From Silurus meridionalis (lineage: Eukaryota > Chordata > Actinopteri > Siluriformes > Siluridae): 64,000 nt of DNA. The stretch covers positions 9,152,212 to 9,216,211 of the forward strand of contig NC_060911.1 of NCBI RefSeq assembly GCF_014805685.1, given 5' to 3'. Within the stretch, counting starts at the first letter, position 1. The number at the start of each line of letters is the position of its first letter. The translations under genes were made by a program, and so were the position numbers. Shown piece by piece: positions 1 through 13,311 of this stretch. The notes beneath the pieces are model-generated. The model did not search any database. It saw only the letters and a list, made by a program, of their open reading frames with translations, and was not told where the DNA came from.

Positions 1-138
1 GAAGTTATATTTATCTGTTTGCCACCTGTTTAATTCTCATGATACAAGCATCAAAAGACAAAAAAAACACAAAAAGCTAGCACAGTTTCAATAAAGTATA
101 TCTAAAGCTAGACAGGACCGTATACAATAAAAAAATAG

Positions 139-392
139 AATAGCCTTTATTTTTCACATATACATTACTTCACAGTGAAATTTGTTCTTCGCATATCCTA
201 GTTTTGTTTGGAAGCTGGGGTCAGAGTGCAGGGTCAGCCATGATACAGCCCCCTGGAGCACAGAGGGTTAAGGACCTTGCTCAAGGACCTTGCTCAAGGA
301 CCCAAGAGTGGCAGCTTGGTGATACCGGGGCTTGAACCCCCGACCTTCCGAGCAGTAATCCAGCGCCTTAACCACTAGAGCTACCACTCCCC
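139..392 (-). repeat. tRNA-derived SINE
   Basis: Read on the minus strand, the element starts near 392 with a tRNA-like head. An A-box-like TAGCTCTAGTGG is followed by a B-box-like GGTTCAAGCCC, the two parts of an internal RNA polymerase III promoter. The body then runs through a short duplicated phrase (CTTGAGCAAGGTC) to an AT-rich tail ending near 139. AAATAG lies at both edges and may be the target duplication. A related plus-strand copy is at 33770 and a split copy at 57048-57608. It is a non-autonomous retroposon and not a functional tRNA. Confidence 0.75.
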
Positions 393-611
393 AAATAGAC
401 AAATAGCATAATATTAATTTGGTTACAAACTCGCTTATTTTATAAATACAAAATAATAATATAGATTAGGTTCTTGTGAGTATGGTTTACATTGATATAA
501 GTTTGAAATATCAGTCATGTTTATTACTGTTTCAATGATTGGGAGCTGGTTACATGGTTCTACCTTTTTTGCAAGATCTCCCAGTCATTATGTGGAAAAG
601 AATAGGGCCTA

Positions 612-792
612 CATTTCTGGCATTTAGTAGACAACTTTATCCAGAGTGGCCTACAGTGCAATTATCTCATTTATACAATTGAGCAGTTGAGGGTTAAGAG
701 CATTGATCAAGAGCCTTGCTGAGCAGTGGCAGATTTGTGGTGCTGGGATTTGAGCTCACAGGCTTTTTAACCACTGAGCTACTATTTCCTAT
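612..792 (-). repeat. tRNA-derived SINE with LINE-like tail
   Basis: The minus strand has a decayed tRNA-like head near 792 (GGTAGCTCAGTGGTTAA in diverged form) and a 3' tail near 612-650. That tail reads CTCTGGATAA followed by CTACTAAATGCC. The same tail motif ends a LINE 3' fragment at 61570-61856, so this SINE probably used that LINE's machinery. The copy is old and diverged. Confidence 0.65.
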
Positions 793-933
793 AGGATCCA
801 AAATGACATGTTGTCCAATTAATTGTTCGTCCTATTTAAACAGTGTCATTAAATCTGCAGTAGAAGTTCATACAGGGTGGCACAAGGAAACATCAAATTC
901 TGGAACTGAGAAATGGGCAATTGTATATAACCA

Positions 934-1212
934 ATGCAGCCTCGTTTAGAACCCCTTGCTATTAGTTATAAAGGAGCAGTGAAGTGGTTTGCAATGAGCA
1001 TTTGCTGTAAAGCCATTTATAAGAATGGTGACAGTGCGAGTGCTGTGCAGAGGGAATTTCGGCATCATTACCAGTTAGGACGTCATGTGTCCTGTCTGCT
1101 GATTTTTAAGAAATGGGTTCAGCCTTAAAAAAGTCCCCAGGTGATGTTCGAACAGCCCACACACCAGAGAATATTGAGGCTGTAAGAGCTGCTATTGTAA
1201 GGAGCTCTCACC
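934..1212 (+). pseudogene. Transposase N-terminal fragment (left arm)
   Basis: The frame beginning near 934 encodes a helix-turn-helix-like segment with YKNGDSASAVQREF and HHYQLG, then a stop at about 1126-1128. It continues in another frame with TPENIEAVRAA. A mirror-image copy lies on the minus strand at 1208-1414. Neither arm reaches a catalytic core, so no active transposase is possible here. Confidence 0.6.
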
Positions 1213-1414
1213 GATCATTACTGTGTTGAATTGTATTTTCGAATTTACGCACCGATGTTGTAATCGCATGAGCAGACGGGACACAATCATGATGTCCTAA
1301 CTGGTAATGACACCGAAATTGTGTAAAACTCTCACTATTTCCATTCTTATAAAAGGCATTTACAGTGAATGCTTGTTGTGCACAACTCAACTGCTCCATT
1401 ATAACTAATGGCAA
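1208..1414 (-). pseudogene. Transposase N-terminal fragment (right arm, inverted)
   Basis: The minus-strand frame reads a segment with AFYKNGNSESF and CHYQLGHH, which aligns with the left arm (YKNGDSASAV, HHYQLG). It is the inverted partner of the left arm of the same palindromic element and has diverged from it substantially. Confidence 0.6.
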
Positions 1415-1503
1415 GGTGTCTTACTGATTCCAAACAATTGCTGATGCCCCAGTTTCACCAACTCCTAGTTCCAAACTTTCCCATTTCCCTGTGCCACCCT
1501 GTA

Positions 1504-2949
1504 CAAGGTGTTTTAACGTGTGTGAAAACAGCTTGAGTTTTAGAAAGCAACAGAGTGATCGTGCAGCGAGATATGTCACGTGATTTGATAAAAATGTGAC
1601 ATTTGAAAGAGACATAACAAACACGTCTATTGAATATAGAAGCTGGCGTTAAGAGGCGTCAAACTTCACATGCACAAGATTTTTAGAAGACTTGAAGTCG
1701 AGTAGATCTCGGTCCTCAGAGCCACGTGCAGTGTGCAGAACACAGTAAAATAAAGTAAGTTTTCTCTTGAAATCAATGTACATGTTGCATGTATGCGATA
1801 CACAGTCGACTCTAAATGATCCAATCGCACTGAAGCAACCAGTGAAGGTGCATCACTGCTCCTGAAATGAAAATTACTATAAAGTGTCTTAGAGGAATCC
1901 TGTCATACCCCATGGTAGCTATGGAAAGAATTAGCTTCTGACTGTTTCTATTCAAATGTTTGACAGTACACACCTGCTGATAATGACGATGTGGTGAATA
2001 ATAAAAGTGTGCAGTGTTAAAGTAATATCCTAGTAGGCTAACTTCAGTGTGTGTACATTAAAATGTTTAAAAGAGAAAACAGAGCTAATCAGTCCACCCA
2101 CGTGCAAAATCAAAGCTGTCGCAATCCTGACTGTTCTGCTTTCAGTCTTAATTACCTGTGCTGTTTAATCCCTTGTCTTTCTATATCCTGCTAAGTCAAC
2201 ACCTTACAAGTCTAAATGGTTTCTTCTTACTTCTAACGCTTTATTGATCTTTCCTTGTGCTTGTGTAGTGTGTTTCGATTATTACGCTTGGTTTGGATCA
2301 CAGATTTCTGTTCAGTCTTTCCACTTTTGGACTGTCTAATTTTAATTGTGGTTGGTTAGCCATATTTTGTCGAAGTTAAAGAACTTAAGTAAAGAATGAA
2401 ACGATTGGTGTGGTGTTTAATTGTATGAAAATGTGATGATGTGTAGCTGTAGAACCTGTCATAATGTAGCAAAACAGCAATTTACAGTACCGTAATGCAA
2501 AAACTTTATGATATATATATGTATGTTGCAGCGGGCACATGGACAAGTGCAGGTTCGTGAATGTAGGGCAGAGTATACACTGCTACGTTTCAGATATATA
2601 TGTATAAAATCGAATCATCATCATCGTAAAATCTAAAAAACTTAAGCCAAACCATAACTTAGGGACCAACTGTATTTGGTTTCACTGGAAGTGTGACTGC
2701 CATTGATGTTGGGTGTGGGATTTCTCTTAATAATAAGGAAGTTAAAGAAGACTTTCTTTTGTGTTTTCTTTTCAGGTCTTCAAAAACAGTGGTTTTGTTT
2801 GATGTTTCAGCCATCGTCCATTCTGTAGTTGAGAATGTACACAAACATTTGTATATATTTGCATTTTACAACATTTATATATCACCTGTAAAGATATTTC
2901 TGTATGCCTCATTCCTGCAACCGTCAGGAAACTTGATATATTTTATCTA
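1504..2949. other. Unique AT-rich DNA
   Basis: I recognise no gene or repeat here. The only internal structure seen is a short AT run near 2510. Short frames at 2659-2953 overlap on opposite strands and have no recognisable content. Confidence 0.5.
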
Positions 2950-3598
2950 TTAATTTATTGCATATATACACTTTTTTCTCGGCACATATCTCACTTTTTG
3001 CGCCACGACACTTTAAACACTGGACTCGCACAGCACAGTGCACTTTATATTTTATACCACACCATACCGCACACAGACACTTTACACCTCATCATACCGC
3101 ACACGGACACTTTACACCTCACCATACCGCACACGGACACTTTATGGACACTTTACACCGTACTATACCGCACACGGACACTTTACACCTCACCACACAG
3201 ACACTTTATGGACACTTTACACCGCACCATACCGCACACGGACACTTTACACCTCACCATACCGCACACAGACACTTTATGGACACTTTACACCGCACCA
3301 TACCGCACACGGACACTTTATGGACAATCAAAAACAACCCTTAAATTGTTTACTGTTGTTTACGGTTTTATTGCTTACTGCCATAAGCATTTTTTTGTAT
3401 ATACATCTTTTTCTCTCATATATATCTTCATATATTTTTATATTTTATATAGTTTTTATACTTTATTTATCTGCCTTACCTTTCTTTGTTTTATTTTTCA
3501 CCCCATTCTATTCCCTCATGCCGGACCGTCGTAAAAAGCATTTCACTGCATGTATGTATGTATGTGTATGTGACAAATAAAATTTGATTTGATTTGAT
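2950..3598 (+). repeat. LINE-like 3' end with pentameric tail
   Basis: The right end reads AAAGCATTTCACTGCATG, then a TGTA-rich stretch, then ACAAATAAAATTTGATTTGA with a short GATTT tandem tail. That layout (untranslated 3' region ending in a short simple repeat) is typical of fish non-LTR retrotransposons. No reverse transcriptase is present, so the copy is strongly 5'-truncated. The upstream half is expanded into a minisatellite. The left boundary is uncertain. Confidence 0.55.
3057..3327 (+). repeat. Minisatellite, about 30-bp unit
   Basis: Tandem copies of a unit containing ACCATACCGCACACGGACAC and CTTTACACCTC run for about 270 bp. Some copies carry an extra TTTATGGACA segment, so the array has a two-level (30 and 40-odd bp) structure. 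All three forward frames stay open, giving spurious His/Thr-rich frames. I treat the array as non-coding. Confidence 0.9.
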
Positions 3599-4212
3599 AA
3601 CTCTATTTATTTAAAAGTGCTCTGTGGCTTAACCCTTCACCTTGCCTAACGAGAGGTTATTTTTCAACCCAGAGTTGTCCAATATTTTTTTCTATAACAT
3701 TGAATGACACACCATGCTTTGTATCTTTTTTATAGCAGCAGTACACAGTTGTTCTTCTTTCAAGATTCTCTTTTCTTCTTTCTCTTGACATGAAAAAGAA
3801 ACTCTAAGCTTGTTATAATCACTAGAAAGTAACTAGAAAGCATAAACTTGCCTGTCCTGTCCTGTCCTGTCCTGTCCTGCATAGAAACTGGAACTGAAGA
3901 CTCCTTCTGGAAATGTACTGAAAACGTTTCCATATCAACTCTTGCACTTAATTCTTTGTTGTATAAAGATATATTTTTTAAATCCATTTATTATTAGGCT
4001 CCAATTGGAGATCGGCAATCAAGCGAGCACTTATGCAAGCATCGTTACTATAGAAACAAGTGTTTTATAACAAGTTTGTGATTTGAAGTAGAATCAGAAT
4101 GAGTAATTCAGCAGCGTCGTTCTATAACTATGTCTAATAGTTGAAGTAGAACACAGTGGGAAATGTTTTATATAAATCTAAGCTCTAAAGCCAAACATAA
4201 AAAAATGTCCAC

Positions 4213-4243
4213 AAATAATAATAATAATAATAATAATAATAAT
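4213..4243 (+). repeat. (AAT)n microsatellite
   Basis: About ten AAT repeats in a row. Confidence 0.9.
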
Positions 4244-4374
4244 TTCTTCTGCTCTTAGGGGCTTTCTTTCTGTCCTCATAAATCGAACGTGTGTTGAAGG
4301 AGAACAGTGTAGTCTGCATCACATCAATAGCTGAGAAAAGCTTTTCTCTGCAAAGCAGTAATATCACTGCCTAG

Positions 4375-4375
<1 letters not shown>

Positions 4376-4420
<45 letters not shown>
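4376..4420 (+). repeat. (GT)n microsatellite
   Basis: Uninterrupted GT dinucleotides over 45 bp. Confidence 0.95.
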
Positions 4421-4421
<1 letters not shown>

Positions 4422-4547
4422 GGTTTAACACACCAGTCATAAAAAAAAAAAAAAATTGATGGGTTGTATGTCTGAATGCAAATGACAGAAATGAACAGCA
4501 GTCTGAGCTCATGAAACATAACATTTTATTACACCCTGCAATATAAA

Positions 4548-4549
<2 letters not shown>

Positions 4550-4597
<48 letters not shown>
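4550..4597 (+). repeat. (GT)n microsatellite
   Basis: Uninterrupted GT dinucleotides over 48 bp. A third, shorter array lies at 4787-4820. Confidence 0.95.
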
Positions 4598-4599
<2 letters not shown>

Positions 4600-4783
4600 C
4601 TAGTTTAAAATGCGTATACATTAAATACAATAAATACTCTATGTATTCTGCATATCATTTTATTTATATAAGACCTTGTGATGTGATTATGATCATGTGC
4701 ATGTGAGTTAAGCTTATAGATGAGTACATGCATTATGTATTCTGGATATATCATTATAATCAGATAAGTCCTTGTGATAAGTA

Positions 4784-4814
<31 letters not shown>

Positions 4815-5246
4815 TTGTGTTACGCATTTGCTGATGTCTCTTTTTAAGCCAGGATCACTGTTTTTTGTTTGTTTTTCAATTCACTTCAATGTGACAGAAT
4901 AGGATAAAAAACATACAATCAAAAAATGAAACAGTTTGAGCACATCAATCCTATGCACCTGTCACCCAAGGTGACTTTTCATTAGTGAGCTCTGTCAATA
5001 GAAGGTTGTGTGTGTGTGTTTGTGTGTGTGTTTCTGTCTGTCTATGGATGACTGTGTCCATTTTCATTAGACCCATCTAAAAGGTAGTCAGGTGCAATTA
5101 CAGTGTACAGAGCTCACTTTTCCTCATTTACCACGCTCTGTTTAATTTCTCCCTTATTTGTTCATCTGTCTTGATTTTCAGCTTAAGGTGTTTTATGGAC
5201 CTTCAAACAGTGTAGAATTTCTATTTGTGCACCTGAGCAAAAGTGT

Positions 5247-5705
5247 GAATGAAGAAGAAGAAGAAGAAAAAGTAGAAGATGATTTTAATGATGATTACAA
5301 GGAGGAAGAACGATAAGCACAAGAATAAGGATGAAGACAAAAGAGAAGGCAACAAATAAAAAGCAATAGCAGTGATGATTAAGTAAAAGAGGATCACAAG
5401 GATGAGAAGAAAATTGAAGAAAATTGAGAATTAAGAGAACTAAAAAGATTGCAAAAGGATGATGATGATGATGATGTTGATGATAAAGAAAAGAATGAAA
5501 AGAAGGAAGTATTTTGTGAAAGGATTGAAGTAGACGAATTAAAAGAAAATGATGCTATTACTGAAACTGGTGAAGAAGAAGATGAGAAAGAATTAAAGAA
5601 TAAAAAGCAAAAAATTGAAGAAGAGGCAGAAGAACAAGGCAAAGAATAGGAGGAGGAGGAAATATGATGATTAAGAGGAAGAAGATGAAAAAGAAGCTCG
5701 AGGAC
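5247..5705 (+). repeat. Purine-rich degenerate GAA/GAT tract
   Basis: Roughly 460 bp in which the plus strand is overwhelmingly A and G, built from imperfect GAA, GAG, AAG and GAT triplets (perfect GAA near 5253-5268, GAT near 5460-5474). Pyrimidines are rare and scattered. The Lys/Glu-rich frame at 5449-5649 is what any such tract would give. Confidence 0.7.
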
Positions 5706-8226
5706 TGATTTTTTTTTATTAGCCTTATGGCTGTGTGCAGTCAGAGTGTATGAGAAACACACTTCACCTAGGCAACAACAATTTTCCCAATACTAAGAAG
5801 CTTTTATAAAAAGTTTGTGTGAGTAAAAACGGTTTTGAATTTCATTTTAAAAAGCCAGTTTGCTAAAAGGATCTTCGGATTATTGTATTTTTTACATGAG
5901 CCAAATCACGCATTTTGTTATTTTAAGTGTTTGGATGAATGAATATGCAATTTAGAAAGTTTTTTCTCTAAATCTCTAAGAATCTCTAAAATCTGAACAT
6001 GAGAACAATAAACACATAAAAAAACTAATTTGCATATTACTCCTCCCACAACTTTGCATGTGCCATAATTAATGCAGTTATTCTTAGTGAATCAACTGTA
6101 AAAAATTAATAAATAATAATAATATTTAAAAACATTGTCACAGTGAACACACAAATTTGCACTGCTTATCATGGCCCATAATAAATCAGCGTTTCAATGT
6201 ATGCAGATTAGCTGACTTACTGCTTTAGTTCATAGCTTTTTTATACATTAACAGATGCATTACCTACAAATTTATAGACATCCATAAATGCATAGCATCT
6301 AAATGGAGGTATGCTTGAGTGCACTAAAGAGAACATTTCCCTTTCACTTAAATAATGTCCTTTCTTCAGCTTATAAGTGCAAAAATACATCTACAAACAA
6401 AAACCACCAGAATTAGAACATGCAACAGCAAAACCATAACCATAATATGACAGAACAAATTATATAAGACTGAAAAATCCAAATAAAACTGAAAAATCTA
6501 TATAAGGTAGAAGAAATCTCAATAAAACAAACAAAAAAAAATCTAAATAAGACCTCTTTAAAAAAAAAATACTTGAAAAAAAAAAAAAAGACAGCAAAAC
6601 CTAAAGATGGCAACAAAACCTGACAAAATATTTTTAGTTAATAGAAGTTGAAAAGTTAACATTTTATTACAGAACATTTTTGCTTAGATGCTACCAAAGG
6701 CTACCACACACTGTTGTCATCAGCCAATCAGCAACATGCATGTAGTAAGCATGTCATTCTGCCGATTTTTAAACAATGTGTTTAAAACCCTAGCTGTTGC
6801 AATGCTTTCCTTTTTCTTATTTGTGATGAGTTTTTGCACATAACAGTAGTCACAGTAGTTTTAGGGAAACCTCTGTATGGATTTTCTAAATATATCTAGT
6901 GGGTGCTGCTATAGATTGTATTCAAACAGTAGCCCAGCGCTAATTTTGATCATCTTTTATCCTCTGTTGCTGCTATAAACTGATATACTGCTGTAAGGGT
7001 TGGATGTGTGCAGGCAGATTCCCATTTTCAGTTCATTAAACAAGCAAGGGTTGAAAATTGCAAAAATGATCGGCAATTAATTTTTAATCTGAAATCATCA
7101 ACTCTGTATTTGAGCAAATAGCTAACTGGAAAAAACGGGGGTGTTTGCACAGAGGAATAGCTTCATCTGCAAAATGAATCAATAACTATGATTGAATATA
7201 GTTCTCTATTTAATGCTCATAACGTTGACATTATACGGGACCCCAGACTGCGAGGAGTAATTGAAGAGGAGATTGTTTCATATCGTTTCAATCATTTGAT
7301 GCGGTGAACGAAACATGATATTGTGTTCAATTATGCCTCTTAAATTGAAGACCTTTGAAGTCATCGGTTATAAAATTCCATCTTGTTTGTTAACGGGCTG
7401 AGTTGATGAACACGGTCATGTGTTGCATGTGTGCCAAAATGTGGTTATCTATATATCAATAAAACAAAAACTTCACCACGATTAGCATGACAGTTTCAAT
7501 ATACCATTATACACTTTTCACGAGGTAGAAGGCATTCATGTCTACAATGAATATGAATATGTATTCGTTTTTATTTTATGAGACTCCAAAAAAACAATCA
7601 TTCAAGTTAATTTGATTCATTAGATGTCACAAAGCAGCATTACAGAAATCTGGATATACCTTTAGATCACAAATGATCACTAAAAAGGTGAGGTTGGTAA
7701 GACAGACAGAATATGAGGAACCATCCTTTTATAAATGACATTATTTAAGAAGTAGTTTGTCTCTCAAATACCTAGCAGACAAATAGAGTGTACACTGGTC
7801 ATATTGCTGTGCACTAGCACAATAACATACAGTACTAGTAGTAAAAAGTGGTGGACAGTATATTACATAATATTTGTATTTTTTTGGGTGGAAATGTTTA
7901 CTTTACAGGTTAATGTATAATATTTATTTTATACGCCAATACATTCCAAAATTACATGCCATTCTTGGCTACTTTGAACTCAATACATAAACCGAGTTAA
8001 ATAATAAACTATCGTGTGACCACAAGCGTAGCCTGATGGTTCTGGCTAGAGTTTCCACAGAGAAAGAGCACTGAGAAGAGTAAGAATAGAATACTTTATC
8101 CTTCAAAAGGTATGATGTAGAGGAGACTAGAACAGTGTATTGCATTCATTGTTTGGTCATGCTTCTTATAAATCAGTTCTATTACTTTGAAAGCAATTAG
8201 TACTTATTACGTTTACTCAAGTAGAA
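5706..8226. other. Unique AT-rich DNA
   Basis: No coding content or recognised repeat was found. The part from 7240 to 7420 is less AT-biased and free of simple repeats, and is mentioned in the findings as conserved-looking. Confidence 0.45.
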
Positions 8227-8435
8227 ATCAGAATCAGGTTTATTGGCAAAGTGTGTTGACACAAACAAATAATTTGGTTCCAGCCATTAGTGACTCTCAA
8301 AAGTACAAACATAAATAAAACTATACATTTAGCTTGGACTATACAAGACAAAACAGACTATACGAGACAATACAGACTAAACGAGACAATACAGACAATG
8401 TGAGCCAATATAGACAGTATGAGTATATAAAAATG
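8227..8435 (-). repeat. LINE 3' end fragment
   Basis: Read on the minus strand, this matches the 3' untranslated end of the LINE at 14591-17167. Shared features are repeated TTGTCT/TATAGTC phrases, AGAGTCACTAATGGCTGG, and the terminus CCAATAAACCTGATTCTGAT. The end simple repeat (GATTCT) is characteristic. Only the last 200 bp or so are present, a severe 5' truncation. Confidence 0.8.
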
Positions 8436-9701
8436 TGAAAATGTGAAAAATGTTAGTTTTACTGAAATCATATTTGATCAAGATATTTGTACTTTTACTC
8501 AAACATAAATGTAAAATTTTTTTTACTTTAACTAAAGTTATATTTGAGTATATTTGCACTTTTACTCAAGTACAAGAATGGTGTACTTCATTCAACACCA
8601 TCCAACACACGTCTTGTACTTGAGTAAATGTAGGAATATCTTCAGATATGACTCTAGTTAAAGTAACACTTTTTACATTTTAGTATTAGGTAATAAGTAA
8701 TAATTATTGTATGTAGGGTTCATAGCTGTATACTAGCATAGACATATAGTTTTGCACTTATGGACATCCTCTTGAGAAACATGTTATCGGTTTCAAACAT
8801 TTCATGGGGTCCCCAAAAGACAAATGTATGAGATTCCATAAATTAAAGGCACACCCATTTGGAAATTATTTCACAAATAATCTGGCTTTAAACAACATCA
8901 TGAACAAGAGTCTGAATAAACACCAGAGACATTTGGAAGGATGGAATGAAATGAAGAAAGAGAGAGTCTATATGATAATTGAAGCTATTGATTGAAAAAG
9001 TGGAATGAGAAAAAACAGTACTGGAGGAAGTGTAAATGGGAAGAACAGTATTGGAAGAGAGTCAAGCAGATAGTGTTGGAGAAAACCAGAATAAGGTGGA
9101 TAATAAAAAACAAAAGAAAGAAAAAAAGATAGATGGAGAGGGAGGAGAAAGTGAGAGATGGAGACTACGCTTTAAAATCTCCTTGTTTTGTCTCTTTGTT
9201 ATATTACATAGAGAAGCTATTTCTATTTTGTTTTTTTTCCTTCAGGGTCCAAAGACGGAAACGAGGCCTCGAGGGCAGCAGCCTTTTGTTTACTGTTGAT
9301 TATATGTTCAAGGAGGGATGAGTGTGTGTTTGTATGTGTGTGAGATGAAAATTATGGAAAGATAATTAATCCTTTCAGGGGTAAACAAACATGTTATCTT
9401 GAAAGCGACGCGAGCAGCTATTATGATAATTTGGTGTCATGGGGGATGTTTAAAGTTGTAATTAAAAGCTACAGGCCCTTGTCCTCCATATGTGGGATTC
9501 ACCTTTATGCATCAACAAGAGGCTTCCTCAAAAGTTTAATTTGCACTGGATCCTTTGGTGGTGGGGGGTCGAGGGGTTGGGTCAGGGCCAGTAAAACACC
9601 CTGTTCAGACACAAACCTCATGGGACAGAAATATTTTGAGGAACATGATTTTAAATCCAATCCCTGTTATGTGGTATAGTATATGATAAAATGCAAGTAG
9701 A

Positions 9702-9768
<67 letters not shown>

Positions 9769-10599
9769 CCTGAGTGTTTGATATAAAAATAAATTTTAAT
9801 TTTAAAGTCTTATGAGGCCATTTGGCTCTTGCCCACACGGCACATTTTTAATAAAATTTGCAGCTTTTATTTCAACCAAATTTTGGATATTGAGGTTCAA
9901 TTTAGCTTAGACTTGTGTGTAGGTATAGCATGAATTAGTAATGTTAATAATTATGTCAAATGAGGGTCTTCATATTTGTCATATGACAAACATAATATCA
10001 TATGTATGTGTGCAAGTGTTATGTAACTACAAAACATTTTGACAGCGAATACTATATATAGCTTTTATAATAGTTTGTAGAAAACACAATTATACCCATA
10101 TGTGGTTCTTCCCCAAATTGCTGCTCTAGCACATGGTATAGAATAGTATGCTGAAGCATTACAATTTCCCTTATCTAAAAAGAGAACATAACTTTCCCAT
10201 ACCTGCAGGTGGCAGTAGTCTGAACTTGGCATCCAAACAGTATGGAAACCAGAAGAGCTGTAACTGTGAATATATAAAGCAAGCAACGTTACACCTGCCA
10301 CAATCATTACTAACTGATTTTTGTATCTTTTTTAATCATGTCTGCTAAGTTGCAAATGGCACTGGCATTGTCAGCCCATGATCTTCATCTTGTGGAAGAT
10401 TCTTCTTTACTCTGTCATTGTTTGCTTTTGTCAGTTCTGCTTTTTTCTCATGTGCTTATTCGCTAAACTGAATAGACAATCAGACTTCTTTTTCTCGCCG
10501 AGGAGTTCCGCTGTTGACTCGACATGCAGAATCAGCCGAAAAACAGCTGAGAACATCATTACAATGTCCCTTTGTACTAACTGATCACCATGAGGACAT
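8436..10599. other. Unique DNA with one GT array
   Basis: No gene is recognised. At 8450-8690 there are several phrases like TTTACTCAAGTACAAG and ACTTGAGTAAATG, resembling internal parts of hAT-type elements, but no ends are visible. The stretch 9360-9560 is free of simple repeats and looks conserved. Confidence 0.45.
9704..9762 (+). repeat. (GT)n microsatellite
   Basis: GT dinucleotides over 59 bp. Confidence 0.95.
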
Positions 10600-10740
10600 G
10601 GTTTGTCACTAAAAAACTTTGGGATAAGATGGAATGCTGCTCGCACTTCAGACCTCTTCATTCAAGATCAGAGTCTGATCTTACCAATGCTCATGTGTGA
10701 ATTCACATAAATCTCCAACGCCACACTCCCACTGTAGTAC
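10600..10740 (+). pseudogene. Tc1-like transposase C-terminal relic
   Basis: A decayed stretch encodes ESDLTNAHV in one frame, preceded by an Arg/Pro-His run. This matches the region downstream of the last catalytic residue of Tc1 transposases, where serine-rich text is followed by a 'DLTNALxxEW' phrase. A related relic is at 57789-58490. There are no terminal repeats, so boundaries are uncertain. Confidence 0.45.
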
Positions 10741-11024
10741 CGAACCCTCCCAGAATTACATTTATTGCAACAAAGGGGAATTAATCTGGAATGAGATCCA
10801 CAATGGGCACAATGTATAATATATGGAATAAAGCATTTTTACTAGTTCGTATGATATTTCTTATAATCTGGACAGATCCTAGGGGGGAAACTTGAAAAAC
10901 ATCCAACACCTGAAAAAGTAAGCTTCTTTTTATACCTACCATAATTATATGCTCAATCTTTGTCAAGTTTTTAGATGTATGCTGACCTTTATTTTTATTT
11001 CTATTCATTTTTCTGCCTTTAATC

Positions 11025-12580
<1,556 letters not shown>

Positions 12581-12597
12581 GTGCTGTAATAGAAATT

Positions 12598-12749
12598 AAC
12601 CCCAGCCACTCTCGGTGTTGGTCCCAAGCCTGAATAAATGGGGAGGGTTGCGTTAGGAAGGGCATCCGGCGTAAAACCGTGCCAAATCAAACATGCGGAG
12701 GATCCGCTGTGACGACCCCTAACGGGAGAAGCCAAAAGAGAGTTTGTTT
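12598..12749 (+). repeat. 5'-truncated SINE/RTE tail with 17-bp duplication
   Basis: The insert begins in the body of the tRNA-Glu SINE/RTE tail family and ends at the usual terminus (CCCCTAACGGGAGAAGCC then an A-rich end). GTGCTGTAATAGAAATT is present at 12581-12597 and again at 12750-12766, a perfect 17-bp target duplication. The tRNA head is missing, showing 5' truncation during target-primed reverse transcription. It could come from the SINE or from its RTE partner, since both share this tail. Confidence 0.85.
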
Positions 12750-13023
12750 GTGCTGTAATAGAAATTTTCAATTATAATATTAAATGCTTACTCCTCAGCA
12801 AGCTTTAACTCACATGAACAGATGTTCATGTGCATGTGTTTATATGCAAGTGTGTGTTGGCGTGTATGGGGTCTTTCTTCGCAAGAACAGTGACATGCCA
12901 GAAGTGTGCACTCAGTGAGTAAACATTGCTGTCAGCCTGTAATTGCTCTGTCACACCACAAAACTAATGGCATCCCACCCCCTCCTTGATTCAACCCAAA
13001 ACAGCAATCTAAGGGTTTTACAG

Positions 13024-13029
<6 letters not shown>

Positions 13030-13079
<50 letters not shown>
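13030..13079 (+). repeat. (CA)n microsatellite
   Basis: CA dinucleotides over 50 bp, just after a GCGC start. Confidence 0.95.
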
Positions 13080-13082
<3 letters not shown>

Positions 13083-13258
13083 CATACCATACACTCTCTC
13101 TCTTTCTGTCCTACTGCCATCTATTACCCCAAAGGACTTTTTTTCATTGTTTACACAGAAAAGCACTGAGAACACCAGAATCAATAAGCCATTAATCATT
13201 GTCATCATTAGTCATTATATTAAATGATAACATTCATAATTCTGTACCTAAGAAGTTG

Positions 13259-13259
13259 A

Positions 13260-13311
<52 letters not shown>
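13259..13311 (+). repeat. (ATT)n microsatellite
   Basis: About seventeen ATT repeats. Confidence 0.95.

Larger units (their letters stand above)
873..1501. mobile_element. Palindromic Tc1/mariner-like DNA element
   Basis: The ends are CAGGGTGGCACA and TGTGCCACCCTG, each bordered by TA, the target duplication of the Tc1/mariner superfamily. The left half (about 940-1130) and the right half (about 1240-1430, read in reverse) are diverged copies of one another. Both encode the N-terminal DNA-binding part of a transposase; HHYQLG occurs in each arm. The middle, 1130-1210, holds an unpaired piece of the same coding region (TPENIEAVRAAI). It resembles the helix-turn-helix domain known as DUF4817. 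There is no catalytic domain, so it is a fold-back, non-autonomous element. Confidence 0.8.
3599..5246. other. Unique DNA with short microsatellites
   Basis: No gene is recognised. It includes a short CCTGT pentamer array at about 3852-3879 and the AAT and GT arrays listed separately. A short GT-rich stretch lies near 5007-5034. Confidence 0.5.

Noticed and set aside
2958..3580. Three overlapping forward frames of 128-180 residues rich in His and Thr
   Set aside because: They are the open frames of a 30-bp tandem repeat, whose length is a multiple of three and which has no stop. The repeated protein text is the same in all frames and matches no known family.
5449..5649. Lys/Glu/Asp-rich frame of 66 residues
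   Set aside because: Any purine-rich tract gives such a frame. There are no splice or start features and no recognisable domain.
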